Positions 1 through 15,200 are shown, counted from the stretch's first letter. The stretch: 64,000 nucleotides of DNA from Aplysia californica (GCF_000002075.1 NW_004798069.1:74528-138527); one strand, 5' to 3'. The notes: generated by a model not told the origin, from the letters alone. Made by a program: numbers and translations.

Positions 1-1387
1 CAGCCGGTGGGATCAAGGATCGTTTGTCCGATCGGCAAGCAGTGGTCAGAACTTCACACCTCTCAACTGCTATCCTGTCTGATAATGACATTCGTCAGTC
101 TTACTTATAAATCCAATTACCACCAGTGCTTGCCTTTCATAGCGGGGGCTCTTTCCGTCTGAGGGCAACTGCTCAATTTATCATGAAGTTCTAGATGTGT
201 AAGATCCGAGTTCCCTGACAGAGAACAACAGATTACCCCCCCCCCCTCTCCCCTCCCAAGGAAGACCAAGACCAAGGGGGTTGGAGGTTGAGGTGAGGTT
301 GGGATGGGATGGGGAGATCATGAATGATAGTCGGTCAGTTTCACAAACCACGAGCCGCAACTGGTAATAGGCTTACATGCATTGAAGACCATTAAAAAGA
401 AAAGAAACAACATACTCAGCTCAAAGGTCTTTCTACCGTGACACGAGACGAATGCGTTCTTTGGTCATCTCGGTATTTTTGTATGTCGTCACGTCGTGGA
501 CCTATAGCCCACAGCAGACATTATTGAGATGAAGAAAAGTGTTCCAAAGATTGCTATAATGCTTTCATTTATTTACTGGCAACTCTTACAAAGACAACAG
601 CGTACAACGAATGAAATGAGATGATAAGAATCAAGTAAACCTAAGGCCACATGAAAACCTCCTTTTTTTCAGTGAAGAAATGCAAACTTTAGTGAGTTGT
701 GTTTGAGCACATCGTATTATGATCAATAAGGAAGGGATTGCCAAGACAGTAACAGAGTACATGTGTAGAAGGAGGGAGGCAGAGCGAGGCATGCCGTTGA
801 AGACACCAGGAAAACACAACCTAATGAGTTGGTGAGAAATTGAGTTATGCACCGAGAGAGGTATAGAATTTCATTTAAGAAATACAGTAAAATTACAATT
901 TTGGTCAGCGATCTCTTTTTTACCTCGCTCTCCTTCTCTTTAAATTTGTCTCTCGCCCCATCTCTCTCTCCCTGTATTCTCCTTGCCCCGCATTTCTGTC
1001 CTCTCTCCCTCCACACCCATCCCCTCTCTTTTAACTCGTCTTCTCAGTATTTTACTTATTTCCACACGCAGCGACAATAGTGCAGAGTAAAAAATGAGTT
1101 GGGAACCTGATATAAAAAAAAAAACTGTTTTGATTTGGCGATATAATTTTTCTACGCTGAGACGACGCCCACGAGGTGATGCTCTTTTACGATAAAAGTT
1201 TAATATAAATAAAGTGGCTTCAAAACCAAGATGGCGGAGTAGGATACACTTATTCTGCTGATGACTCTTTGCTGTTGTGTTTTTAATGACTATGCATAAA
1301 ATGTAATATTATTATGTGAATGTAAATGTTTCCCGGGTGCATTACATTATAATTGTTTATTCTTGTGAACTAATAACCGTGTGCATC
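1..1387 (+). promoter_or_regulatory. Upstream region and 5' UTR of USP24
   Basis: No convincing gene is visible here. The stretch holds a C-run at 235-246, a CT-rich tract at about 920-1045 and AT-rich DNA. The transcription start cannot be fixed. No clear TATA box sits at a suitable distance, and the YY1-like motif suggests a TATA-less promoter around 1150-1230. This is inference. Confidence 0.4.
1228..1243 (+). promoter_or_regulatory. YY1-like motif CAAGATGGCGGAGT with a tiny uORF
   Basis: The sequence CCAAGATGGCGGAGTAG matches the core AAnATGGCGG of metazoan YY1 sites, which often sit just downstream of the start of transcription in TATA-less promoters. Its ATG opens a three-codon uORF (Met-Ala-Glu-stop). 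It lies about 150 bp before the USP24 start codon. Confidence 0.5.
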
Positions 1388-1666
1388 ATGGATATGACTA
1401 TTGTGAGCGATGAAAATGTTCAGATGATCTTGGCCATGGGATTTCCCTCCGAATCCGAAGTTCGGAGAGCACTCCGAATGGCCAAGAATGATCTGGGTGA
1501 TGCTGTTGCGATACTGACAAATGAGCCACCAACTGCACCATACTCTGTAGAGGTGATGGACATTGACTTGAAAGATGTGAGATCAGGTCCAAGCTCAAGC
1601 GTAACCTATGGTCCTCATCTGCCTCCCACTTATGATGAAGTGTGCAATGACAGTGGACAAAACAAG
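1388..1666 (+). CDS. USP24: USP24 exon 1 (UBA domain)
   Basis: Encodes residues 1-93, starting [19 protein letters not shown]. This is the UBA fold, which binds ubiquitin, with the MGF loop and [10 protein letters not shown] helix as in vertebrate USP24. The ATG at 1388 is the first in-frame Met of the open frame and has G at +4. The Tyr/Pro-rich end PPTYDEV matches the PPAYHEV region of the vertebrate protein. The donor is AAG|GTAAGT, phase 0. Confidence 0.93.
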
Positions 1667-3171
1667 GTAAGTTCCAGACTTTTGAGTTATTACGTTTTTG
1701 TTGAATTACAATGCTTTCCAGCCAGGTTGTGTAAAATGTGAACCCATAATGAAATAATATTGTATTCAACTGTCTGGTAATGTAGCTTAGTTGTCAGAAA
1801 GTTTCTTGAGAAAGTTTCATTTGCGGATCTCCACTGACACTTCTGTAACTCTTGTCAGCCTGAATTTATTTCAATTTCACAGGTTTTCCTGAAAATCGAG
1901 AATTAAATTTGTACTGTCATTTAGATATCTCATGAGAATGTTGGAACTAGATTTGGTATTTTTTTACTTTCCCTCCCGTCTCACACTCAGCTACCAGTTG
2001 TCTATTTTCTACTAAATATTGATGCGTTGAACACGAATATCAACTTCATTTCCGTCGCAAATTAATGGTTTTTGAAATATTTGATTGTTTTTAACCGAGA
2101 TAGACATGCTTTGGACCAATCGGGGGGTTCCAGGGGGGCCTGCCCCACTGGGGTAAAAGAAAATCTGGGGGGTTACAGGGGGGTTTTTACACCCATAATT
2201 TGATATTTTACAGTTAGATTTGAAATTGTCTTGAAAATAATTGATTTGCGACAGTTTTAGTGGCTTTATGTGTGATCTGCAGCAAACAGTACAGCAGTTT
2301 GACCCCTGAAACAGTGCATCTGTGTGCGGGAGTGAAAGTAAAAATTTACCCTAGATTTACCTTGTTCACCATGCCAAACAAAAGACATGCGACTAAACAT
2401 AGAATGAAGCAAACTATTTTTAGGTAAGACGGGGGAGGGGGAGGTTAATCTTCTGGCAATTTACGCCCCCTTTAAATTGTCTTTTTGTTTACCGTGTTTC
2501 AATTTCAAGCATCACTATCGGAATTCCGAAATGTTCTTAACATACCGGCAACCTAGTAACCAATCATTAGAGCATGGCTGATGGTCTGCAGTTAGCCGCA
2601 AGTGTGGACTTGTACCGTGCGAAACACATCGATACGGATAATACGTCAAGCCATTGACCCAACATGTCTGCGGTATCTCCAAAGATTCTCTACAACATGA
2701 TCTTTGGTGTCAAGGCCTTCTAAAAATAGTCTGTGGGTATCGCAGGATGTGATGACATCACATTACTAAAATTAGCCACCAATCTGGCAGATGTGTCTTT
2801 CTACGTTTAGCCGCATGTAAAAATATACCATCAACAGCCTCGGGGAAGCAGATAGTGAGACTGAGTGGAGAAAAGCGGGGGGACAATGACTCGGATTCTA
2901 GATTCAAAATTGTCGGTGGTACAACGTGGTGCCTCTCGGGTATTACGCCTTCAAGAATTAAATTCTCATAAAGGAGGGAATTATCATCATGCCCAGATTC
3001 TAACTTGACCAATTCAGGTATAATTATTGTAAACATGGATATGGAGGACTGAACAGAGTGTTTTTTATTAAGGGAGGTGAAAACGACATGCTTTGTATCG
3101 TTCTTGTGGAAGAGGGTAAGTAAACAGAAACGACAGAGCTTTTTGTTCTGGCTGATATGAGGAGGAGTTAA

Positions 3172-3238
<67 letters not shown>

Positions 3239-6200
3239 TATATATATATATATTTATAACAAAAATGTGGATCTGGTTGTTGTTCAGCCTCTAGACTGAG
3301 GCCGAGATGTAATTTTGATACAGTATTTTTCAAACAAAAGTTAATATACAAATGGAAATGTCCATTAGAATGCTTGTTGTTATCATTTTGACATCGGGAG
3401 TTGGAAGTATGTGTTTAACTAGTTTGTGTGTGCACTGTCATCAGTCATTAGTGGGTACAAGAGCTGGAGAGCAAAGGTTACAGTGCTGATTTTTTGGTTT
3501 TGGGTATTCTCAATAAAACAAAAAAAATCATCTTGCCTTTTTAATCATTTGAATAAAGATGGGAGCATGAATCGCTTTAAGTATAGCATTCCGCCAGAGT
3601 GAAGAAGGGATCATCATTGATGAAATGTCTGATTTTCTTTATGCATTTGCGGAAGACAACTGTAAAAAGTTAAAGTGAATTTAACATCAAATACATAATA
3701 TATATCTGAAGTATTATAGCATCTAATGAATTGATCAAAGGAAATTGGATGATTAAATAATTACTTGGGATGTGTTTCTTCATCTATTCAAATTCAGTGG
3801 CATTATTTTTAAAAGTTCTAAATGAATTTATTCTGCTCCCTCAATTTCTTTTTATACTTGGATTTTTTTTCTTCTGGATCATCCCAGTACTGCCTAGTTA
3901 CATTTTACTCCATACTTTTACTTTGAATCCTGTTGGTTTCAGCCTCCATCACTCACTGCTTTGAATTTTTCATAGAGTGGAACATTTTTATGTTTCTAAT
4001 GGTTTTTCTTTATAGATGATGGATGCTGCTACCATGAGTGAAGCAGCAGCAATGGAGGAAACCAACAGTTTGGAGTTCCCTGTGACAAATTTGTATGAGC
4101 TGGAAGGCAGAGTGTTCACTGAAAACTGGAACATCCCTTTCAAGAAAGAAGAATCCCTTGGCAAATGTCTTATAGCTTCTACACGCCTCATGGAAGCTGG
4201 TGAGATAAATATGTTGTTTCAGGTCCTATATGTTGAGTGTCAGCATATCATGCGAGCCTGCAACTCCACTTTAATAATTTAACACCTCTGCTTTGTCAGC
4301 TATGGAATTGTTCTTAAGGGTATGAATAACGTTAGACTTTTTGTCAACGATACACTTGATATTATAATGTTGAATTGTGTTTTCTGTTAATAATATATTT
4401 GATAAAAATACTCTTAAAAATATTTTTGTATTGTTTTTATATGATTATTTGATATAAAAAATAACTGAGATAATTTTAAAAGATCATTTGTGATGATCTT
4501 TTTAATCTTTTGTGATGCAAATACTGTATTGCTAAATTTGAAATCAACAATAACATGAGAACATATTTGCAGGTCTTGCCGAAAGTGATGAACACTGTCT
4601 CAGATTTGTGGATCGTTGTATGCCTGAAGCGTTTCAAAAGGTATGACAACTGAAAGCATTCTTGTTTGTTTGTTTGTTAACAATGTGAAGAGATTGTAAT
4701 GCTTTTATCAGTTTGTGTAGTGTGTGGACAAGGTAATGTCAATGATGATGTCAACACTATGAATGGATTATCTCTTTGATGTTTTCCAGAGGAATTGGCC
4801 TTGATTGAATGATTAAATGTCTTCAAAAAATTTTAATCTCAATTTCAAGCGAAGGTCATTTCTAATCAGGTTTGGATATTTCAAATTTAATGAACATAGG
4901 TGTGAAAATGATGTGGTGAAACTGAATGCAGAGAAAACTTTAATCTATTTCAATAAGTTAATGTAGGATGACTGTGGTTCATATTTCAGGTCACTAGAAA
5001 TTAAATTGAACTGTGCCATAACTTTCGTAACTTTTTGGGATGGTTTGAGTTTTTCAGTGAAGTAGGACTTTTATCAAAAGCAAATGGAGGAAAGATAAAG
5101 TCATCGTGGCTAAATTAGAAGGAAAACTTTTTGACATAGGTGTTATCCAAATATGCGTGTGTGCCTAAAGAAATAGAAAGGTAGTAAAGTCGGATTTTAA
5201 CCATTTTGAGTTAACGGTTGTATCTAATGAGACATTCAATGCTGGACACAGTGGGTTTTGAATTTTTGAGATATCTCAAGTAGTTTTTGAGATATTGCAC
5301 ATTTTGCGAGGTAGGGTATAAAGATCTAATTTTGAGAAAATTAGCTTTTAAGTTTAGAACACACTTGAAAAAAAAAGATGATTCAATTGTTTCTAATGTA
5401 TTTATTCATGGAAAATTCATTTTCAATTCGGCATTCAGTTGACATCAATATCATGATTAGAATTCAATGGTAAAACATAGTGGGGAAGAGAAAACATGCT
5501 TCAAGAATAGATTTTAACACGTTTTAGAAGCAGTTTTCATTATCTTTTTTTAAAACATACCCTACCCTCAAAATAATTCACAACAAAATACTTAGAAGTC
5601 AAATCAATGAAAACTCTTTTAACGCATTCTTAAAAAATGGTGGAAACGATAATTTTTTTTGGAAACGCGTTTTGGTCAAAAAAGTGATTATTTGTCATTA
5701 TCAGCCTGTCGCTCAAAATGGTTTGTGGCGACTTTTGGTACCTTTTTCTAGGCACACACACGTATGCATCAACATCAGAACATGACAACGAGGAAATTGA
5801 GACTTTTTATGAAGACTTTGATAAGGCAATCAAAGAGTTAAAATCACAAGATGTAAAGGTAGTCATGGGGGACTTTAATGCCAAAGTAGGAAGTACACGT
5901 ACAGGAGATATTGTTCGGCCATGGGGACTGGGTAAAGAGAACGAACGCGGGGAAGGACTGATAGAATGGTGCGAAGAAAATAATTTTATGATGTCAAACA
6001 CACACCGAAGAAGATGATACACTTGGAAGAGTCTTAGCGATAGAAGTAGAAATCAAATAGACTTCATACTTATTCAGAAACATTTTAGAAATACAATTAA
6101 ATCGTCTAAATCACTGCCAGGAGTAGACTGTGATAATGACCTTGTACCAGTCATGTGTAAAATGCAGATGAGACTGAAGAAACTTAAAAAGTCAAAATAC

Positions 6201-9200
6201 CAATCAAAATTTGATATAGATCTTTTAAAGACAAATCAAGAACTGAAAGAACATTTCTCCCTGTAAGCAATAAATGTCAAGCTTTGGAAGACATTACTAA
6301 ATCGGGAGAACTATGGAAGAAAATGAAAGACTCAATAATGGAAGCTGTTGAAGAAAATTTCCCCCGGAAAGCTAAAAGAGCAAATAAAAAATGGATGACC
6401 CAGGACGTATTAAAACTAATGGAAGAGAGAAGAAAGGCAAAATCAAATGTGGAAAAGTACATCTTAAACAGGGAAATAAAGAAAAAATGCAACGAAGCAA
6501 AAAAACCAAAACATGGATAAATGATCAGTGTCAACAAATAGAAAAGAACCAATACAAAGACAGCAAATACATGCATTCCTAAATCGAGGAAGTAAGTGGG
6601 ATAAAAGGATGCTCAAATACAGGATCCATAAGATCAAAAGGAGGAGATATTTTAATGGACTATGGGGATGTCTTAAACAGATGGTCAGAATACATAGGCC
6701 CAGAACTTTTCGAAGATAATAGAGGAGAAAAACCGGTAATAAAGAATGAAATAAATGGACCACCGATACTGAAAGCAGAAGTACAGGTTGCCATTAGGAA
6801 AATGAAACAAGGAAAATCCACAGGGCCAGATAATATTCCTGTTGAAGTGATTGTCTCTCCTGAAGAACTAGGCACTGAAATAACAACAACTCCACAATGC
6901 AATTTATGACAGTGGTGAGATCCCAGAAAGTATGATGAAGTCAGTTTTTATAGCTTTACCTAAAACACCAGGTGCCACTGAGTGATATGCATAGAACAAT
7001 TAGCCTTATGAGTCATTTTACAAAAATGTTGTTGCGAGTAATAATGGGAAGATTGAGAAGAAGTGTAAGACCAGAGATATCTAAAACGCAATTCGGCTTT
7101 GTTCCTGACAAGGGCACCAGAAATGCTATATTCACCTTCACAATGTTAATGGAAAGATGTGTTGAAGCACAGAACGATCTGTATTTATTCTTCATAGATT
7201 ATTCAAAGGCGTTCGATAAAGTTAGACATGATGAGCTATTTAAAATACTGGAAAGGCTAGACATAGATGGAAAAGATCTAAGAATTATCAGGAATTTGTA
7301 CTGGTACTTCTGTGCGAATTAATAGAGAATACAGTGAATATAAGCAGATTAGGCGAGGAGTGAGGCAAGGATGTGTTATGTCACCAGACCTCTTTAACAT
7401 GTACAGTGAAACAATCCTTAGAAACATAGAAGAATGTCCAGGTCTCAAAGTAAATGAAGAAAATATTAATAACATCAGGTATACAGATGACACAGTTTTA
7501 ATAGCAGGCTCAGAAAAGGACCTTCAATTGCTTCTAGATACTGTTGTAACAGAAAGTGAACCTGTTTTTCTGCTAGTTCAGTGGCTGTGTCAAGTGTGTC
7601 TGTGTCCAGGACTGCATTACAAAATCACTGCCTGCTGATGACAGGCTTGACACATACCAGGTGCCTGGAATTTTTTATGGAAGAGTTCGAAATATTGATC
7701 ATAAACAGTTTTTCTTTTTTATATTTATCTTTTTAAAAATGGTTGTACGATGCTGACCGCAAATGCTTACTTATAGATGGATTTACCTGCGTTATTTACC
7801 TAGCTATTCTTATTTCTTTCATGTGTGTCTGTTTCTTTATGTTGCCCTGCTTTTTCCAAGCCCTAAATAACCATGACTGTCAATTTATGCACCTGATGAT
7901 GCCCACAGTATGGCATAATTTATGTGATCTTGCATGTTTCAGCTGCTGACATCCAATGCTGTTCACAAGTGGGGCATTGATATTCAAGAGGGAATTTTCA
8001 ACATGCTTGGGCTTCTCGTGGAGCTGGCTGTAGCATCTTTGAAACAACCCTCGGTGCACTCAGTCCTCATGGAATGTCTTACCCTGGTGAGCTGTGTTCT
8101 TACAAAAGTGCGGATTCTGCTTTCTGAGCCAGTATTTTCTGTGTTTCCAGTATACTTGCTTTCTAGGTTCAATACAATTTTTTATTGAATATCTGCTTTT
8201 CTTGCCATTGATAAAATAAGCTAAGCTGGCTTTCTTAAAAAAAAAGTAACTTAACAGCTGCTATCTTGTAGCAACTAAGCAAATAAAATAAGTTTGTCCA
8301 AAATACTTCAAAAAAATATTGAGACTGATTCTTTAAAAAAATGTTATAAGGAACTGATAAAAATTTGGCAGCTACTGGATCAGTATTAGTGCATTCCTTT
8401 ATGAGTTTGTTGTGTGCCGCCTTCTCTATGATGTTGAGCGTCTTTTTCTTATTCCCTCACACTTACGAAGTGTACTCTTCTAACACTTTGCCCCCACGGG
8501 ACGCCGATTGGCGACGGTAAGAAGCCATCCCTTTTCCCCACGGGATGCTGATCGACGACGGTAAGATACAGTGTGTACCGCATCTGTATCGTGGTCCGTG
8601 GGGGTAAGTGTTGCACGCTCCGTGCGCTGCATGGGTGGAAAGTGTTAAGATGTACTGTGAATGAAGTGTGTAAATTGGATATTTGAATGTGTTTCTTCCT
8701 AGGCTTTCAACCCTGAGACAGAGTTCCAGATAAAAAATCACGGCAAGCGTGACAGCCGCATCACGTGGGAAGAACGGTTTGAAGGCAGTGAGCCCCCAGC
8801 CATTGTTCCCCCAAGCTCCCAGAAAACCAATACTGTGAGATTTTGTTGTTTTTATTTTTGTATTTTCTTGACATAGCTTAGTCTGCACAAGGCTTTATCT
8901 GTATTGGTCTTAAATGATATGCAGGATGAATTTTTCTGACTGAATATCACTTTATGAAGGATAACATTCATGAAGTGTGAAGCAAAAGATTCCTACAAGA
9001 CAGCTCCTGTCACAGGTCTAGTTTATGAACTTCCAGTACATGTAGCTGCTAGTAGATGAGACTGGCTTTTTGCTCACCCATTGCGTCTTTATGGTTTTAA
9101 CTTCTGAAGCCTTTTGCTGGATCTGAAGTATGTGTTGATATATTTAGAAATTTGTCCACGCCGACGAGTGGGATGGAGTTACATACTCTGTCTGTTGTTT

Positions 9201-12200
9201 GCTTAGAGGGTATGCAGCTCCCCTTCTTCATGGATGATTGCCCTTTTCTGTTATCTGCAGCTTTGGACTGGCATCTTTTCTTCTTGCTTAGTATTTCTCT
9301 TTCATGTCAGCCCAACTGATAGTCTGGTCATGCAAAAATGAGACTATTGAACTTCAGGATTTAGCTGCTAGTGTCTCTATCAAACTATCCCCTTCCCCCA
9401 ACCTCCTCCCAGCCATAAAAAAAAGAGCCCATTTGATCTGATAGATTATGAAATTTTGAATAGTATGTGACTTCTGTGATGTCAGCGTTGTGAAGTTACG
9501 ACTTGTTTTGCCTCAATATTATGTGTATTTTCATGTGATTTTTCTCTCTTTTGTTGTTTCAGAGTAATCAGAGTCCGTTTGGTTGGTTGACAAACCTCAT
9601 CAATTCTGTAAGTTTTTCTTAAAATGTTGATGGCAATGTTTAATCTATGCATGTTTATTGTTTCATTTACGATTTTTCTTTCTTTTTTTTTTTTACAATA
9701 TCAGTTGAAAGTGTACTTTTGGTATTTTGATAGCAATTTTTAAATCTTGGTGAAAGAACAGATTCAAGCCCCCCCCCCCCCCCCCCATCAACTGATTTTG
9801 TGGTGGCTATCGCCTTACAGTTGTAAAAGCAGAAAGAACATCCTTAGAATAACAGTGAGGTACTTAATTTAAGTTTGTAAGACGTCATACCTAATCGACC
9901 TAAAAAAACAACAAATCTTTGAGGTCTACTTCACACTCTAACAGAGCTGAAGAGTCCAATATATTCTTGAATGAAAATTTCTACATTATCTCCCAAAAGT
10001 TCCCAGTCTTTATTGCAGCCAGTTCCTAAGTTGTATTTGGAGCCAACGTTTAGTAGTTTGACCGACGTATACAGGCTTTATGTAAACAAAATGTGAAGAA
10101 AATAAAAGACCCACTGTAAGGCTCGCCATTATATTCAGGAACGTGGAACAACTAGTTCATCGATTATTACTTTTTTCTTGTTGCAGTTTGCATATCAGGG
10201 AGGCTTTGATCTTGTGCGGAAGCATCTTGAGGCGGAGGATTTGGATATCATGGTGAGCGACAGAATACATTTTTACCTGCCCGTTGGTATTACCTTTGTC
10301 ACATTTCAGCATGTTGAAAACAGGTTTTTCATTTATTTTTTTTTTACAGTGTTATCACTGCTTTGGAGGGTACGAGAAAATGTTTTAGTCTTCATAGCAA
10401 GTTTAAAAATAATTTCAATTAAAAAAAAAAAAGATTATTTTGTGATCCTGTTTATGAATTTAGTCTGGTGAAATAAATTACATGTATTTCTTTAAGAGAC
10501 TGATAGTAGATGGAAGCAAATTTACTTTGCTTTTAGATTAGTCTGTGGCCTGTTGCAGTAGTTCTGGAGAGATCACATCATGTCTGTCTTTGATTGTATG
10601 AATTTGTGGTCTATTTTGTGTTTATTGTATTGTTTTTAGAGAAAACCTGATTGTGAAATGGTCATAAATGCATATGTGCTGTTTCAATATCTTGTGTTTT
10701 GTGTTACTTGTGGTGGTCTGCGTTGGGATTGATGAGAAAGTTTGTTCTACGACTGTTAAGTGTTACGTGTTACTGCGCCCAGAAATACAGAGAAATGTAT
10801 GATGACATCATTTACAGTCTTTTCTCTATTTATTGAATTGTACAAGTTTTTAAAATCTCATTATAGGTCCTTTCATACTGTCTACAAATATATTTAAAAA
10901 TTTGTAATTGGGCAGTATTTTCTGTGAGGTTGAAGTGATTTCTGAATAAGAAGTGAAAGTTTTTTTGTTCTAAAACTTCATTGAGCTCTGAATGTATTGT
11001 TATGTCTCTATTGCATAAAAAAAAATGAGTTTAGAATATTGTACTGAAAATGACAGCAGCTTTTGTTATAGGGACAGAACTACAGAGTGGGAGCTGTGGG
11101 TGGTTGGCGGGTGCTCTGGTGTGGTTTGCTTCTTCTTTCCTATCAAACATCTATCGTCCTTATCTCCCCTCCTTCTTTTTTATGTTTGTTACTCTCTTGT
11201 AACACCTCTAATCTTCTGGCACTCATATGACCGTATGCAGATGTGAGCGCCGTAAAACCTCTACTAAAACAAAAAGTGGGAGCTCTAAAATTTTTTTCGT
11301 TCTCAGAGGAAAAAGAATGGACATGAAAACAATGTAAAATGTGTTCTTCTCCAGAGCATGTCACTTTTATTGAAGCCGTTTGGTGTCTGTGCGGAGTACC
11401 TGAACCAAAATGTGATGCAGAGTATGCTGCGGCCGGGTATGGAGAGAGCCATCAAGTACATCCAAAGCCTGGAAGAGAAAGATTTTAAGGAAAAGGTTGG
11501 TCTGCAGCTGACACTCCTAAAACTTTTTTGCTTTGTGGTTTTCATTTTAAGTCACTGGACAAAAACAGTTTTGTGTTTTTTTTGGTTTTTTAAAAAACTT
11601 TTATGGTCCTGTGAAAAAAAAAAATTCTTTTACATGTAGTTCAGGCTAAATTTGATATTCTGTGTTGTGGGTACGACCCACAAATGGTTTTGCTTGATTT
11701 GTGTAAAGAAAAGTTAAATAAGGCCATCTCCATGGTTAGTCACAAAACATTTGTGGCAACCAGTGAGCAGTGGCCTTTCATTGTGGAGCCCCTGGTGTGG
11801 TGCTGTGTTGATGGTTTCTTGATTCATCAACATCTCTTGTGGGTGGTTGGCGGGTGCTCTGGTGTGGTTTGCTCCTTCTTTCCTATCAAACATCTATCGT
11901 CCTTATCTCCCCTTCTTCTTTTTTATGTTTGTTACTCTCTTGTAACACCTCTAATCTTCTGGCGCTCATATGACCTTATGCAGTTGCAAGCGCCGTAAAA
12001 CCTCTACTAAAACTAAACTAAACATCAGCTTCTCTTTATATAATGCCTTTATCTGTTGATTGCAAATTTTTTTTTGCTGAGTTAATGTTGCGTTGGAATT
12101 TTTCTGACAATTTTATATTACTTTTGTTGTATTTGTGTTCCAGAAAATTGGCAGTGTGTCGAACTTGCTGAGCTCCATGAAACTGTTGTGTCTGAAGATG

Positions 12201-15200
12201 TGGCCCCAGGATGTGGACAAATTGGACGACTTGCGTTTGGAGATCACCCTGCGCATGCTTAAGTCGCCACACTTCAACGCCAAAATGAATGCCTTGAAAG
12301 AGGTTTGTATTCTACTTATTTTTTGTTCACATCAAGTCAGCTGGACATTTTGATCTATACCTTGATCCTTCTAACTTCAGATTCTGTGATTTTTGAGTTG
12401 TTGGGACAGAAGGCCTGTCGTAGAAAATCTGGTATTTTGCCATAGGTTCACTTGGCAAGATTATGGTTTGCCCTGTGTGTCAAGACTGTGCTTTCTATTT
12501 GTCATATAAGTACAAAAGATAGTACCAGTAAATTTCATGCCTGAACACTCTAGTTGTAGGACTTGATACTTGACAAAATAAAATTTGAACTTTAACTCAT
12601 TGGAATCACATCGCATACATATATGCGATGGACTTGAGAACCGTTGAGATCGCACCGCATACATTTATGCGATGAAGTTTGTTTACATTTTATAGGTCCT
12701 AAGCGACAAAAATCAGGGGGAGGCTATGGCCAAAACCCAGAAAAGCAAGAGGAAAGTGACACAATATGAATGCTGCAAGTGCAACAAGGCACTCTGTGTC
12801 CATCCGTGTTGTGAAATCTTTCATACCAAAGAACACTATGCCTGAATATTGTTTTCTTTTTCAGCCATCATCTTTTCATCATCATCATCATCGTCATCAT
12901 CATCATCCCCCACCTATCATTTCATGTCATTCTCATCAGAATTGTCATATGTTTCAATCTAATATTGTTTTTTTTACAATAAATATGTTGATTTGCCTTC
13001 TATTTATGTTTTATGTCAATTTATATGACCATATATGATGATGTTTTAGTGTGCAAAAAAATTTTTGCCCCCAATTTTTCTAGATTTTCAATCCACTCAG
13101 AGAGAACTTTATTTTTCTTCCTCATTCACTATTCTTTGTGCCTTTATTATTTCAACCTCCTATTTTCAGAATCTGCAAACAGATTTGCTTTATCTTGTAC
13201 GGTTTTTGAGCTATGTGCATTTGAACATACCCCAAAATCATGTGATTTCATAAGCGCGCAAGGCAAAGTATAGCGCGACTCCAATGAGTTAAGTTTTATG
13301 ATTTTTCAGTAGCCTAAAATCATTATGTTAAAAGTCTCAGATTTTGTTATTAATAAAAGCTGTCAGTATGTTATTATTGTGTAAGTTGTTTATTTATTAT
13401 ATTATGTAGTAATTTCGCTTTTTTGTTTGTTTTTGTAGTCAGTCACCTCCTTTAGTTTGAATTTGTGGAAGATTTCTAGATAAAACTTTCCTTTTCTGAT
13501 CTGTCCTTAAGGTTACAAAACTGATTGAGGATCTGAACAGCACCCGGGTCTCAAAGACTTCCATTGTGATACCAGCGGAGAAAATTCTGGACTGGCTTGT
13601 GGAGAACAGAGTTCTCTCCATTGCTTTAGAAGGTGAGAAAGGTCAAAAGTTGACTTAATTGGTTGATTCAATGCTTGTTTCATTCTTTTTTCTTTGATCA
13701 GATAATGCATTGAAGCCTCCATCTTTTGTTTCCCTTAGTTTATAGAGTAGCACTGATTATAATTATTAACTGCAGGCATTCAAATCAGACATGCTTGAAT
13801 AAATAAGAGACAATGTATTGCATTTCAGTGATGGAAGAATGATCTTGATTGAGACAATAGCATGCGAGATATCCTTGAACATAGAGCTATGAGGACTGAT
13901 AGGAATACACACCAAAAGATGCCTTTGAAAATGGCAAAAGAATTTGTACAGAAAGCTTAAAAAGATACTGGACAGTTCATTAACAAGACCTCTGCAGTTT
14001 GTATGCCACTGAAAATTAAGAAACAATTACTGCTAACATAAACAGAGGCAGGATGCCCTTATAGTCACGAAAGATATGCCTCTGGGTGTGCTTATAGTGT
14101 AAGTCACTTCATCTCAATACATGTATTGATATGTACCTCTACTCTGACATCTTTTGTCCTCAGGAAACATTGATCAAGCTCAGTACTGTGATAAAATCAA
14201 GGGAATTGTCGACTTTCTTGGCGCCAAACTCTCTGTGGATGAGTTGGCCATGATCTGGAAGATGCAGGTAGAGTTGCAGAAAAGTCTGTTCTCTCACCTG
14301 TGTGTCTTATATCTCATATTTCCAAGATGGTCAAGAAAAGTATTTTTTACTCTCTGATGCCAAATTCCGATACCCCTTTATTCAAGAAAATTGTTAATGT
14401 CTTTTGTTTTAGTAACTGTTTTATGGTGCTCGCAACTGCATAAGGTCATATGAATGCGCAGGTTGTTAATGTCCGTAAAAAAAATTTATTATTTCTTTTG
14501 GTCAATATTTTGGAATTAATCTATATATCTGAACAGACAGGAGCATACACACTTTCTTTACCCTTCTGCATGTTTCTGCGTGTGGTGATGTATGTTTAGC
14601 CGTCGTCCATAGATAGTTGAGGTACAGAATCCCTGTAGCACACCTGCCAAGTACTCTGATAAAATCAGCGCTCTCCGACTTTTTTACCCATCGAAGAATC
14701 CCAGTCGGGTTTGCATAAAATCCTTTTTCTTTCTTGATTTCTGTTTTCGTCAGGTTGTATGCAACTTAGCGTTAACTTGAAATATACATTTATATTTCCG
14801 TTTCTTTGCAATATTTGTGTGACCTGCTTTGCGCAATACAGGTTTGTTTTCCATGGTTGGTTTCTTACATTAGCTTAATCTTCTGACATTATGGAGACTC
14901 CCATTTTTTTTTGCCAACTTCTAATTTTAGGTCTGTTTTATCAATTTTTTAAACCCATTAGCTTCTGCCCTGCCTATTTCATGTTAGAAGTTACACAATA
15001 GGACTATTCTTATAAATGGTTGCTTTTAAGCACAAGGGGGCTATCCCAAAAAATGTTTTGAGAAAATCAAAGGTAAAGTTTTTGCCCCTTGTTCAGTTTC
15101 TTTAAAAGACTAGGAGAGTTTTCTCTATAACCAAACAAATATTCACACCAGTGAAACCAAACTTCTCCTATAGGTAGGGCAATGCCCACTTTTGGTGTTG

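Noticed and set aside
1316-1387. N-terminal extension upstream of the USP24 ATG
   Set aside because: The frame is open for 24 codons but starts at GTG, has no ATG and has no similarity to USP24.
2758-3351. Minus-strand open frame of 197 codons in intron 1
   Set aside because: Held open by the TA microsatellite read as Tyr-Ile; the flanking residues match nothing I recognise.
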